From NCBI GenBank assembly GCA_001643675.2, contig LSRY02000014.1:746501-810500 (forward strand): a DNA stretch of 64,000 bases. Direction: 5' to 3'. Below, in pieces: positions 50,701-60,443 of the stretch. A program made the position numbers and the translations under genes. Position 1 is the first letter of the stretch; each line of letters begins with the position of its first letter. The notes under the pieces were generated by a model. The model was not told the DNA's origin and made no database searches. It worked only from the letters and a program-made list of their open reading frames with translations. The DNA comes from Monocercomonoides exilis. Lineage: Eukaryota > Preaxostyla > Oxymonadida > Polymastigidae.

Positions 50701-53700
50701 GATTTGGAGTTGGAGAGAATTTTGTGGAATACAATTTGATTGTTGTGGAAAAGGGAGAGGCGAATGTGACCTCACTGAGATTGGATTCAATGAGGTTCGG
50801 GAAGCCTGCGATAAAAGCGAATGGAGGATTGTCATCTGTCTCGTTGAAGAATGTGGAGCTGAATGAAATAACCTTTGAAGGAGAAATGGGATTTGTTGTT
50901 TGTGAGGAAGGAAGCACACTCACAGCAGAAAGTGTGATTGCCAGTGGGTGCGAAATGGGAGGAAGAAGTTTGGTTTGGGCAGGGAGCGGTTGTATTGCGA
51001 GGATGAGGGAATGCAAATGGAGTTCATTCGACATGGGAGATTCTGGGGTGATAAGAGGAAGTGAAGCAAAGGAAATATCCATTTGGAGATGCAATGGGAG
51101 CAATATAAGAGTCAGTGAAGGAGATGGAGTGATGGTGAATGGAGTTGTTGGAGAAGGAGGGATGGCGGATGTGTGGAACACGAGTGTTGACGGCTGTGTG
51201 GCAGAGAAAGGGAATGGAGGAGGAACGATGATAGATTTGAAAGAGAACGCGCAACTGAAGATCAGGAGCGAAACAGAAGTGACGCTGATGAAGAAGTGTT
51301 CGGCTGGACTGGAAGGGACAACGAATGGAGGAGGATGTGGAGGAGGGATGTGGTTAGGGATTGATGGAGAGAGATATCTGTTTGACGTGAGAGGAGTGAG
51401 GTTTGAAGAGAACAGAGCAAGGAGTGGGAAGGATGTGTATGTTGTGTGTGATGATTTGAGGAGGGTTGTGAATGGAAGCAGTTTCTCGTTCAGTGGAAGG
51501 ATAAGTGAGAGAGAAAATTCGCTGATGGGGAAGGATGTGCAGAAGTTTGTGAGTGAGATTGATCTGTTCATATTCATTGATGGATACAGCTCGCCTGTAA
51601 TTGAGGTGGAGAGTGAGAATGGAGACAATGGAATTTGGTGTGGGATGGAGAATTGCCCGTGCAGGAGTGTGGATTATGGCATTGGGAGACTGGGTGGAGA
51701 GGGAGAAAAGAAAATTGTGATAAGTGGGAGCACGAGTGTTGAGAAGGTGGCAGATGTGAGTGGAGCGAGGATTGAAGGAAAAGTCAACAAGAAAATGAAG
51801 GTGGTTGTGGAGAAAGGAATTGAAGGAGAAGGGGAAAGTGTTCTTGATTCGAAAGGAGTGAGTGTGTTTGCGAATGTTGGGTTTGAATTGCCTGGATCAT
51901 TTGAACAGAGGAGAGAAGCAGTGATAAGCTCAGGAACAGCAAGTGGTGTTTTGGAGATGGAATTGTGTTCGTTTGTGATGCAGGAAGGGGAAGAAGAGGC
52001 GATAGAATATCGGATCATCAGAAGCAGTGGACAAGCTGTGAGGATGAAGTGGATATCAATAAATAACATCAAGACAAGAAAGTGTCTGATGGATCTTGCT
52101 CTTCTTGAGATGGAACAAAATGGAGCAGAGAGTGAGTCAGTGAGCATCAGCAACTGCTCGTTTGGGAGCCTGTCAGTTGTTGGTATAGATGAGTCAGCTG
52201 TGATATGTGCAGAGGCGATGAGAGTGATGAAGATAGAACAGAGCAACATGAGTGGCATCACAGGAGGAGAGAGCATGACTGGTGGAGCATTGAGGGCGAA
52301 TATCCTTGATTCAGGGATGATTCATGTGAAAGAGGGGATGATGGAGAGGTGTTTGGCAGAGAAGGTGAAAAGCGGGAAAGGAGGATGGATATATGTGAAT
52401 TGCAGTGAAAGGAGGGGAGGGATGCCATTCAAGTTTGAGGAAGTGAAGTTTGCTGGGAACGAGGCATTTGTGGGGAAGAACATGTTCATTTTGGATTCAG
52501 ATCTGAATGTGACAGTGAAGAGTGAAACATTTGCGATTGCTTTTGAAGGGATGGAAGATGATCCGAATGCATTTGTTGGAAGTGATGAAAAGCGGATGAA
52601 CACAGATCTTTTGAGATTTGCGATTGAATACAGGAGCGAGAGGATTGTGGTGTGGGAAAAGGGAGATGATGTTGTTCGATGCGGGAGTGAAGAAGATCCA
52701 TGTGAGACATTGGAGATGGGATTGAAGCACATTGAGAGAGAAGGGGAAAGAAAAGTGGTGAGAGTGAAAGAAAAGATAAGAGTGGAGGGGAAACATGATT
52801 TGAGTGGGATTGAAGTGGAATCGGTGGGAGCAGGATATGATGAGATGGAATATGGAACAGTTGTGATGGGGAGTGAAGGAGAAAGTGGAGCAAAAGTGTG
52901 CCTTCGCAACAGTGGAGCATTCACTCTGAGAGCACTGGAGATGTGTGTGATGAATGTTTTGGGAAATGGAGAATCAGGAGTGATTGTGAGTGAAGGAGGG
53001 AAAGTTGAATGGGAAGATTGTTCAATCTCATGGAAGGGAAAGAGAGAAGGGATGGGGGATGTTGCATTTTGTGTTGTGAAGAAAGGGGAGCTGGAGATGA
53101 AGAGGTTCAAAGTGCTTTCGTATTTTGGGAAGAGAAGTGTGTTTGTTGTGAGTGGAGAAGTTGTGAGTGTGATTGACGAATTCACAGTCATAAAAGCTTC
53201 ATTGGAAAGTGGGAGTTTGTTTGAGATTGAAGGAGAGGGAGCAAATGGAGGAGGTGAGATGAGGATGAAGAATTGTAGTATTGGATCAGTTGAAGGGGAA
53301 GGAACAGATCCGAGTGTTGTTTCGAGCAGGAGTGGAAGTGGAGTGAAGCTTGTTGTTGAAGATTCGCTGATTGAAGGGTGCAGTTGTGGGAGAAGCGCAG
53401 AGGGAGGAGCGATGCTGTTTAAGTTGAATGAAGGAGGATTGTTCGATGTGTTGAACACGAGTGTGAAGCAGTGTGGATGCTCTGTGAGCGAAGGGAAAGG
53501 AGGCGGGGTGTATATGAAGACTGAATTGAGGGGTGAGCTGGATTATGTGTTTGATAAGGTGATATTCCGAAGGAACACAGCATTCATTGGGAATGATGTG
53601 TTCATTGTGTGCGACTGCATTGAGAGGCAGATCAACGAAACACAGTTCAACATCGACTTCCGTGATGTGGAGTTCATCAGGCAGAATGCGATCTTTGGGA

Positions 53701-56700
53701 TGGACACGGGAGAGCACAAGGAGGAGGCAATTGATCTCATGAGTCTGATTGTGAAATACCAGTCAGACACGATTGTGGTGTCGAGCAAAGAAGGGAAAGG
53801 GGGAAGCAATGAGCAGCAGTGTGGGAAGCCTTCACTTCCTTGTGCAACGATTGGGTTTGGGCTGAGGCATCTGACACACGATTTCTTCAGCCAGATATTT
53901 ATTGATGATGAGTCTGTGATAGATGAGGAAATTGGATTGGACACACTCACACTGAGTGGGATGCATGAAGTGCAGAGTCGAGTGGTTGTGAAAGGGAGGA
54001 TGAACTGCAGCAAAGAGATGATTGTGGAGACAAATGGGCAGGTGTATGTTCGATGGATTCAATTTGCCTTTGAAGAAGTGGAATCAACATCAACTCCACT
54101 TCCAACAACGCATTCATCATTCATGAAGATAACTTCAGGAAAGGCATCGATCAGCATGTGTTTGTTTGAGGGAGTGAGCTCTGCTGAGAGGGAAATGGTG
54201 GAAGTGTCATTCTGTTTGATTTTTGTGGAAAGGGGGAAATGCTCAATGGGGAATGTGAGTGTTATGTGGCTTTCATTTTTAAGTGAAGCAGCCATGATAA
54301 TGGAAGAGGATACTGAAGTGAGTGGGTTGACACTCAGAAATATTGAGGGAAGCAAAGACTGCATGAAGATCAGTGGAGCTGGGAATTCGAGAATGGAAAA
54401 TGGATGGATGGGTAGTGCGAATGGAAAAAAAGAAGAAATAAAGAACAGAGAAGAAAGTGAATTTTCATTTTCGATTCTGTCATCTTCATTTGAGAACATC
54501 ACATGTGTGGATGAGAGTGCAGGAGTGGTTGATGTTGAGGGGATGGAAGAAAATGTGGAGTTTTCGAACTGTTCGTTTGGTGGGTGTGCATCGAGAAGAA
54601 AGAAAGGGAAGATAATATCTCTTTTGATGTGCAATAATATTCAGATGAAGCAGTGCTTGTTTGATGGGGAAATAAGTGAAAAGCAATCGAATGAAGAAGT
54701 GGATGTGTGCAAATGGAATGGATCAGTTGTTGAGGCGAAGGAGAGTTCTGTGGTGATGAAAGATACAACAATCTCAAATTCACATGATGGTGGAATAACA
54801 ATGAGAGGAGGAAGCGTAACAATTGAAGCAGGGAATTTCACGAACAACAACCCATCAATTGAAGGATATCCATCAATCAGAAGAAATATCATCTGCTCTG
54901 ATTTGGGGTCGTTGAACGTGATGAGTTTGAAAGGGGGAGATGGATTGAAGGATAATTCTTCACTTTGGATATTGAATGAAGGGTGCGAATTGGGAGGGAT
55001 GGTTGAGGAGAGAGCATCACCACTATTCATCCCAGTTGTGGAAGAGGCGAGGAATGAGACAGGATCTGAGGGAAGAACAATCATCACGCTGAGTGGGAGA
55101 CTTCTTCTGCCATGTGATGTTTGGTTGAAGTTGAGCTTCAGGAATGGAAGGGAAGAGGTGGTTGAGAGCTATGGGATTGGAGAAAAGGAAAATGTGTCAG
55201 AGAATGAAATTGTTGCAGTTGTTTCATCGGCTCAGATGGCGGCAGTGGGAGCAGAGACGGAAGTGTCTGTGAGTCTTCTGTTTGGAAAAGGTGATTCGCC
55301 TTCATCGACTGATTCGTTTATCCTGAAGAACAGAAGCGAAACCGAAGGAAAGGGAGATGACAAAATTGTTGAAGGAGGGAAAGAAGGAAAATCATTTTGG
55401 CCAATAATTGTTGTTGTTATGGCAATAATCCTTTTAATTGTTCTCATTGTATCAGTTGTTCTGGCTGTTCGGTGGAGGAAAGTGAAGGAAAGAAATGAGG
55501 AATTGCAAGAAATTGTGAATGATAATATCAGAAAAGATCCAAAGGCATTTGAGATGGTGACGATGGAGATGTCTCCAGAGGAGCAGTGGAGGAGAGCTGA
55601 GAGGGAAGCTGAGAAGAAGAACGAAGAGAGGATAAAGAAGAGGGTGTTCGAGAAAAGCTTGGGACACTCGGAATCATCGGAGCATCTTCTATCCGAGAGT
55701 GGTTCCACTGAATACATTTTGGGAAGAGATTCAGACAAGATTCCAGAATGGATGCTGGAGAAGGTTGATGAGAAAGAAGTTGAGGAAGAGACAAGGAAGC
55801 GAACACCATCACCTTCCATCTCATCCACTTCAACCACAGATACTTCAGACACAGAATCCACTTTTGTTCGAGGAGAGGATCTGTGCCCAACAACCTCATC
55901 CATGTCGAACTTGGTGGATGCAATGGCCTGCTCGTCTCCACATGAAAAGTTGATTGTTGACCTGAGGGATTCACTGTTCATGTTATTGCATGGAAGGAAT
56001 GAGAAGAAGGAAATGGCGATAGGCACATTGACTGAGAGAGAGCAAACAGCTGCGCAGATCCTGTTCTGGGTGGCGAATCTTGCTCTCCATTCATTTGACG
56101 AAATGGAGAATCCTCTTTCTTCTCTATCCAATCTCAGTCCTCACATTGTGCTGTTCTCTGAGCACATGGTGATCTGCATTGTCATGCGCTCTGACTTCTC
56201 ATCTTCAGACTCAGATTCATCATCGATCTCATCAACAACAGTTGTGACATCTGCCAGTGATGATGATGATGATGATGATGACTCTCTGCCTTCATCAGCG
56301 TTTGAGGATGAGGATGATTTCAAAAAAGAGTGCTTGAGGTGGATGGCACCGGAGCTGCTGGTGAACAAGAAGATGGGGGCGACAAAGGAGTCGGTGGCAT
56401 TCTCGATTGGGATGATGGTGTGGGAGTGTCTGACGCTGGAGATTCCGTTTGGGGAGTATGGAGCAGAGGTGGCGGGGCAGAAGATTGTGAATGGGGAGAA
56501 GCCGGATGTGAGGAGGGTGGGAGGGAGCAGCTTGGCGGGTGTGGTGAAGGGGTGCCTGTCGCAAGACTGGGGGCAGCGGCCGAGTGTGAACGAGCTGAAG
56601 CGGGAGTTTATTGTGCAGTTTCCGAAAGGGGCAGCAATCATGACGATGACAGACGCGATCTGTGTTCGGGAAGAGTCCATAGCTGGGCTGAACAGAAGCA

Positions 56701-56723
56701 TGATCAGTGAGTCGGAGGAGTGA
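47730..56723 (+). CDS. Giant beta-helix membrane protein with degenerate kinase tail
   Basis: Single exon, 2,997 residues from the ATG at 47730 (an upstream in-frame ATG at 47568 is possible). It opens with a signal peptide (MNLTFMIIASCFAIFGS). The extracellular part (~20-2550) is built of short strands with Asn, Gly and Ser, typical of right-handed beta-helix (pectate-lyase or polymorphic-membrane-protein-like) folds. Five modules start with a Cys motif of the form CG(x4-7)PC: at Cys522, 871, 1304, 1651 and 2031, mostly followed by a G-L-hydrophobic stretch. One membrane helix (about 2557-2581, IIVVVMAIILLIVLIVSVV) leads to a Glu/Lys-rich linker and a tail with a protein-kinase C-lobe remnant: APELL near 2873, WECLTLEIPFGEYGAEVAG, and RPSVNELK. 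The HRD and DFG motifs are absent, so it is a pseudokinase. Such proteins are abundant in oxymonad-type genomes. A surface or phagosomal receptor role is inference. Confidence 0.88.
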   Translation: MNLTFMIIASCFAIFGSKELLGKEINQLDATVMLQLQQFNNNFRAQQILQFSSILSNLQVMNSSLSASNILQWHFERKPCFFVCKRGHLNIKEYTISFSSKNSPFALDEGSIHSANLSIFTFKPFAHIPRLFCSSLPKNFNNRIGEIFLSDSSFSSFELISIPFLAPNVSCNVKASHLLMVNISVATGAQREMDFSARTDTTIEGSSFFRVWDVIDGGILRSVNSPCASLRATNSSFECCFRTMNVYESGGRNMTRQELGANETHVFTDCEWYDTGYSFEGSGIFLNGSSTLECVRCSFKNMTHFHDGTVDVQSALGVKMIECNFSNCIADDNTGGMIVYKLNGDFFFTECIFCECKAVSSFAGGLRLHQSSGSGSNSIENCKFIRNEARSFGGGLYMETHSNTFFISECEFDGNVANGTVVDSFEGGGGGIFLRTTSWMETEPPPKLISFCLFSGNKAINEEGHDVKIKNSLLKGSPFESSFSTTPSKRVFYNESQIDYDAWLPTIKTTYARIDGIEGPVCGTTQTNPCNTIEQAYNMIEKGAEGTVNILRSTYLSISLFIGGGDISFKGESESECVISTKLLNSHECLFTLDSGSMGLSLVTIRHNSEESSSSLFAMRTAAQKLTLKNVIISGAEDGQSHTFDVSPFKVIFEKTKMENCLIEDIGLGDCSLFEEDEDSGVGRGMLGNVTIQRISRMRGNGAIFSTESERSDSWELENNTFKNCVCKEGNGAVIAWSVGQSGMFKIGRGEVTTVIGECGAEKGSGEEKGRGGGVYLELSFPSSVFEIMNVGFENNHAEHGVNVFITSNQLEHIPKERFGFVSLLSEKAHEVEGAGDTSNTTLVIPIVCYLLDVPRSGIYVSASGADHPQCGHAFFECRSLNCPIEREENTPADGTTTATIKIGHEVEVGSTVIFSKMARMIEGTEDDGSLVVKGEAACKGDEEGNVGVFVVLKETRMRKIGLMMPSVLKDHEAIFQLKGETLNLSECIVGFGVGENFVEYNLIVVEKGEANVTSLRLDSMRFGKPAIKANGGLSSVSLKNVELNEITFEGEMGFVVCEEGSTLTAESVIASGCEMGGRSLVWAGSGCIARMRECKWSSFDMGDSGVIRGSEAKEISIWRCNGSNIRVSEGDGVMVNGVVGEGGMADVWNTSVDGCVAEKGNGGGTMIDLKENAQLKIRSETEVTLMKKCSAGLEGTTNGGGCGGGMWLGIDGERYLFDVRGVRFEENRARSGKDVYVVCDDLRRVVNGSSFSFSGRISERENSLMGKDVQKFVSEIDLFIFIDGYSSPVIEVESENGDNGIWCGMENCPCRSVDYGIGRLGGEGEKKIVISGSTSVEKVADVSGARIEGKVNKKMKVVVEKGIEGEGESVLDSKGVSVFANVGFELPGSFEQRREAVISSGTASGVLEMELCSFVMQEGEEEAIEYRIIRSSGQAVRMKWISINNIKTRKCLMDLALLEMEQNGAESESVSISNCSFGSLSVVGIDESAVICAEAMRVMKIEQSNMSGITGGESMTGGALRANILDSGMIHVKEGMMERCLAEKVKSGKGGWIYVNCSERRGGMPFKFEEVKFAGNEAFVGKNMFILDSDLNVTVKSETFAIAFEGMEDDPNAFVGSDEKRMNTDLLRFAIEYRSERIVVWEKGDDVVRCGSEEDPCETLEMGLKHIEREGERKVVRVKEKIRVEGKHDLSGIEVESVGAGYDEMEYGTVVMGSEGESGAKVCLRNSGAFTLRALEMCVMNVLGNGESGVIVSEGGKVEWEDCSISWKGKREGMGDVAFCVVKKGELEMKRFKVLSYFGKRSVFVVSGEVVSVIDEFTVIKASLESGSLFEIEGEGANGGGEMRMKNCSIGSVEGEGTDPSVVSSRSGSGVKLVVEDSLIEGCSCGRSAEGGAMLFKLNEGGLFDVLNTSVKQCGCSVSEGKGGGVYMKTELRGELDYVFDKVIFRRNTAFIGNDVFIVCDCIERQINETQFNIDFRDVEFIRQNAIFGMDTGEHKEEAIDLMSLIVKYQSDTIVVSSKEGKGGSNEQQCGKPSLPCATIGFGLRHLTHDFFSQIFIDDESVIDEEIGLDTLTLSGMHEVQSRVVVKGRMNCSKEMIVETNGQVYVRWIQFAFEEVESTSTPLPTTHSSFMKITSGKASISMCLFEGVSSAEREMVEVSFCLIFVERGKCSMGNVSVMWLSFLSEAAMIMEEDTEVSGLTLRNIEGSKDCMKISGAGNSRMENGWMGSANGKKEEIKNREESEFSFSILSSSFENITCVDESAGVVDVEGMEENVEFSNCSFGGCASRRKKGKIISLLMCNNIQMKQCLFDGEISEKQSNEEVDVCKWNGSVVEAKESSVVMKDTTISNSHDGGITMRGGSVTIEAGNFTNNNPSIEGYPSIRRNIICSDLGSLNVMSLKGGDGLKDNSSLWILNEGCELGGMVEERASPLFIPVVEEARNETGSEGRTIITLSGRLLLPCDVWLKLSFRNGREEVVESYGIGEKENVSENEIVAVVSSAQMAAVGAETEVSVSLLFGKGDSPSSTDSFILKNRSETEGKGDDKIVEGGKEGKSFWPIIVVVMAIILLIVLIVSVVLAVRWRKVKERNEELQEIVNDNIRKDPKAFEMVTMEMSPEEQWRRAEREAEKKNEERIKKRVFEKSLGHSESSEHLLSESGSTEYILGRDSDKIPEWMLEKVDEKEVEEETRKRTPSPSISSTSTTDTSDTESTFVRGEDLCPTTSSMSNLVDAMACSSPHEKLIVDLRDSLFMLLHGRNEKKEMAIGTLTEREQTAAQILFWVANLALHSFDEMENPLSSLSNLSPHIVLFSEHMVICIVMRSDFSSSDSDSSSISSTTVVTSASDDDDDDDDSLPSSAFEDEDDFKKECLRWMAPELLVNKKMGATKESVAFSIGMMVWECLTLEIPFGEYGAEVAGQKIVNGEKPDVRRVGGSSLAGVVKGCLSQDWGQRPSVNELKREFIVQFPKGAAIMTMTDAICVREESIAGLNRSMISESEE

Positions 56724-57310
56724 GAGGATGTGGATTGGAAGTTGGCAAGCAGGAGAGCAGAGGAGCAGGAGAGCAATGAAACTGAGACAATGAAGACGAT
56801 GTGAGGTGTTTTTGCCATTCACAACAACATCCCCCAAAAATAGTGCATCGAGAGGAATTGGGCAAGAGGAATACAAAAGGAGGATGATTGAAAGGGAAAT
56901 GGCTGTTGGAGCAGAAGCCTTTGAGAGGAATGGGCATGGTGAAAGGAGGAGAGATGAAGTGATGCACCCTCTCAAAAAAAGAGTCGGAATGAAAAGATGA
57001 GCTGGATTTGTTTGAAAGAAGTGAGCCAACTTTGTGGAACGGGGTTGTGGAACGGGGCTGAGGAGAGTTTTGTTTTTCTGTCAGATTTTCAACACAAATT
57101 ATTTTATTGTTTTTTCATTTTTCTTTATTTGCTTGTTTTTCAAAGTTTGTTGTGGAGCAGCATGATTTGCGAGTTGTGCTGCCTGTTTGCGTTATTGAAA
57201 AAAAAGGAATGTTTTGAGTGTATTTCAGTTCTGTGTGTTCGATATTTGGAATTATTTGTTCATAGTCATCACATATCTGTTTGTTTTTAAATTTTGTTTT
57301 TTCAAAGATA

Positions 57311-57358
<48 letters not shown>

Positions 57359-57519
57359 CCGATTTTCATAAATAATACGAAAATATATTATCAATTCTAT
57401 TTAAGCATCATTTTATTATGATTTTTGTTTCTTTTCATAAAAATTTTCTGAAAAAATTACCCATAAATCAGAAAGCTCGATCTTTGGAAGGGAAATATAA
57501 GATCAGAAATTTGATAAAT
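56724..57519. other. Intergenic region with a poly-T tract
   Basis: About 800 bp between the receptor gene and the aldolase gene, presumably 3' untranslated sequence then promoter. The first 270 bases keep the purine-rich bias of the receptor gene but hold stops in its frame. The rest is A/T-rich with a 45-base T run at 57314-57358. Confidence 0.55.
57314..57358 (+). repeat. Poly-T tract, 45 bases
   Basis: Uninterrupted T run about 160 bp upstream of the aldolase start codon. It could be a promoter T-tract, a degenerate retro-insertion tail or an assembly artefact. Confidence 0.9.
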
Positions 57520-58572
57520 ATGCCACTTTGCACACTTAAACAAGCACTTGAGGAAGCCAGAAAAGGTCACTATGGTATGAAATTATAGAATATTTCAGGC
57601 CATTTTTAAAAATAATTTTAACTTTTTTGTGTATTACTGATATTTTTTTTTAAAGCTCTCGGAGCCTTTAATGTTAACAACATGGAACAAATCCAAGGTA
57701 TTATTGCAGCTGCTGCAGAGACAAAAAGCCCGGTTATCATTCAAGCAAGCCGAGGTGCTTTGAAATACACTGAACTTAATTATTTGAAACATATGATTCT
57801 TGCTGCAGTGGAATTGCATCCAGAAATTCCTGTTGTTCTCCATCTCGATCACGGAGATTCATTGGAAACAGCGAAAACAGCAATATCACTCGGGTTCACT
57901 TCAGTTATGATTGACGCTTCGAGCAAGCCATATGAGGAAAATGTCAGAATTACAAAGGAAGTTGTTGAATATGCTCATGCTTTTGGAGTATCTGTTGAAG
58001 CTGAGTTGGGAACACTCGGTGGAATTGAAGAAGACGTGTCAGGTGTTGTCAAGTTGACTGATCCAAAACAAGCAACTGAGTTTGTTGCAGCAACAGGTGT
58101 TGATGCTCTTGCTGTTGCAATTGGAACTTCTCATGGGGCATACAAGTTCAAGTCAACCCCTGTTCTGGCCATTGATCTCGTTGAAACAATCTCAAAAGCA
58201 ACAGAAAAGCCTCTTGTTATGCACGGTTCAAGCTCTGTTCCTCAGGAAATTCTTGCTGACATCAACAAATATGGAGGGAAAATGCCAGATGCACAAGGAG
58301 TACCAATCCCAGCTATTCAAAATGCAATTGAACGAGGTGTTTGCAAAGTGAATGTTGATACTGATTCCAGAATGGCAATGACAGCAACAATTAGGAAAAT
58401 ATTCACTGAACAACCAGGTGTCTTTGATCCAAGAGAATATCTTGGACCTGCAAGAGAAGCAACAAAGCAGCTTGTCATGTCAAAAATGAGAGACTTCGGA
58501 ACAGCTGGACATGCTGGAGATTATGTTCCAATTTCTCTTGAAGAAGCAAAGAAAACTTATTATGGATTATAA
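57520..58572 (+). CDS. FBA: Fructose-bisphosphate aldolase, class II
   Basis: Zinc-dependent glycolytic aldolase splitting fructose-1,6-bisphosphate into DHAP and glyceraldehyde-3-phosphate in the cytosol. Two exons, 57520-57574 and 57656-58572, join over an 81-nt intron to give 323 residues, the same length as the Giardia enzyme. Class II features: start MPLCTLKQALEEARK, metal and substrate motif HLDHGD near residue 83, VMIDAS, VEAELGTLGG (metal-binding Glu), AIGTSHGAYK (metal His), LVMHGSSSVP (metal His and phosphate loop) and KVNVDTDSRMA. The C-terminal GTAGHAGDY is also typical of the type B enzymes of anaerobic protists. Animal-type class I Schiff-base motifs are absent. The class II type common in anaerobic protists supports the metamonad assignment. 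No transfer signal is visible beyond that. Confidence 0.98.
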
Positions 58573-59218
58573 ATTTTTCCAATTTCAGAGCTAATAATAG
58601 CATAAATCGGCACTAAAAAATACTAAGATAATATTTTCAATGTAGATACTATATGTGAGTATTTACTTGTTTTTTTTAGAGATAACTTCTCTAAAACTTT
58701 AATTTTCAACATCGACATATATTGATTCAAAACGGTTTTTTTATGAACTATTTTTTGTGTTTGGAGGAAGTTTTTTTTTTAAAAATCTTCAAATTAAAGA
58801 ATTAAAGTTGAAAGATCTGTAATAATATTGAAAATACTTATCAACATCAGCCAAAATTAAGAAACAATGCAAGTCGAGAAAGTACATAAATCTTCATAAT
58901 GGAAAAACAATGTACTAAAAAAAAAAAGGAAAATAAAATCTCAAAGTTAAAGAAAAGTCAAAAAAAGTTTACAACAATTATAAAATATAACAGTGGATCA
59001 TGAAGTGATAATTATTAAAGCTCTCAAAACATGATTTAAAAACATAAAAATATATAAATGCTAAAATATGGATTTATCATCCTTAAAAACGTTTTAAAAA
59101 CTAAAATTTATTCATGATAAAAAGAAGTGAAATTGAGTGAAATACAAAGTCAATTGCGCATCTGATCATAAACACAACAACTTTGTTTTTCGCCTTCTTT
59201 CAAATAATGGAAAAAGTT
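58573..59218. other. Convergent 3' intergenic region
   Basis: About 650 bp of A/T-rich sequence between the aldolase and metallophosphoesterase stops. Nothing coding or structured stands out. Confidence 0.55.
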
Positions 59219-60260
59219 TTAAAAAACAGGCCACACTTGTTTGAGAACAGGTGATGTATCCAAAGTCTCTCGTTCTTTTGGATATCCCATTGCATTTTGA
59301 ACATAGCGCACTCCATCCAATAGAAGCTCTTGATTTATATGGGAATGTCCAAAGCAATGAATTGTAGATCCAAGTTGACGAATTTGCTCCTCAAGTCGCG
59401 TGGATCCCATTACATGGGGAAGAAATTTATATTTTAAAAAGGGTCGTGGAGGAAGAAGTTCACGACGAGGGAGCATATGGGAGAATGAGATTACAGTCGA
59501 TTCGGTCATATCGTCAAATGACTTAACAAACTCATCATTTCGATCATGAAGTTCAGATGGATCAAATCCTTGGGGCCACTTGCAAAACAGGTAGTCGGAC
59601 CATCCCTTCATCGTTTCGATATCTTTATGCGCTAACTTTTCATGTTCGCCAAGTGTTGAATCAAACCATGAAAATAAAGGAACAATCCACAGTCCATCAA
59701 TTTCTTCTGGATTTGTTTTCACTCCAATTTCTTTGCACATTTCCAATATTTTATCGAGCTTTAAAAAAAAAATCATAACAATGTTATAAAATAATGATTG
59801 ATTGTTACACCTTCGTTAAAGAATCCATCTCTTCCGATGGTTTTACCCAAACGTCATGATTTCCGGGGGTATAAAACACATGTCTATTTAAAAAATTAAA
59901 TATATATTCAATCATATTTTCATGCAGGTTAAAAAAATTCGCAAATTGTAGCACACTTAAACATTCCGCATAACATCACCAAACACCGCTTAATTTGTTC
60001 AAAATCCTGTGAGATATCTCCTGCGACGATCTAAAGTTGACAAAAACGAAAAAGTAACTCTGTAAAGCTTGGTAAAAAAAATATCAAACGAGGATATCTT
60101 TCTCGTGTTCACTCAAACGTGAAAGCCATGTCCAATTCGCTTCATAATTTATGTGAAGATCAGAAAGCAGAAACACTTTAGTCATATGTGACAATGGGGC
60201 AGAGCTGGAGGATGGTCCTCCAAAAAAACAAATAATGATCAGAATGATACATAATTTCAT
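59219..60260 (-). CDS. Calcineurin-like metallophosphoesterase
   Basis: Binuclear metal phosphoesterase with substrate unknown. Exons are 60090-60260, 59957-60030, 59811-59883 and 59219-59758 (introns of 59, 73 and 52 nt), giving 285 residues from ATG 60260. The metal-binding blocks are in order: LLSDLHIN (D-x-H), IVAGDIS (GD), TPGNHDVW (GNHD), FSHMLPRR (H) and FGHSHIN (GHxH), so all catalytic residues are present. The N-terminus from this ATG has a hydrophobic run (LCIILIIICFFG) that could be a signal peptide; the next in-frame ATG at 60185 gives a cytosolic protein starting MTKVFLLSDLH. A longer in-frame start at 60383 is also possible. The gene is tandem to and 183 bp from the 3' end of the inositol kinase gene. 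Confidence 0.88.
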
Positions 60261-60443
60261 AAAAATGTGTAACTCTTTAATATTCAGAATTGAAAAATGA
60301 ATTGTAATTTTAACAAAATCTAACCACTTTACAGAGATATTCGATGTGGAGTGAAATGATTTTAAAAATCGTTGCGTTATCATCTGAATAATATTTTATA
60401 TCTTCTCGTATTTTTAATTTTTTGAATATTCAAATAATGATGT

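Noticed and set aside
50642-56131. Many long open frames antisense to the receptor gene
   Set aside because: They mirror a long real exon on the plus strand, show Ser/Pro/His-rich translations expected from the opposite strand, and match nothing.
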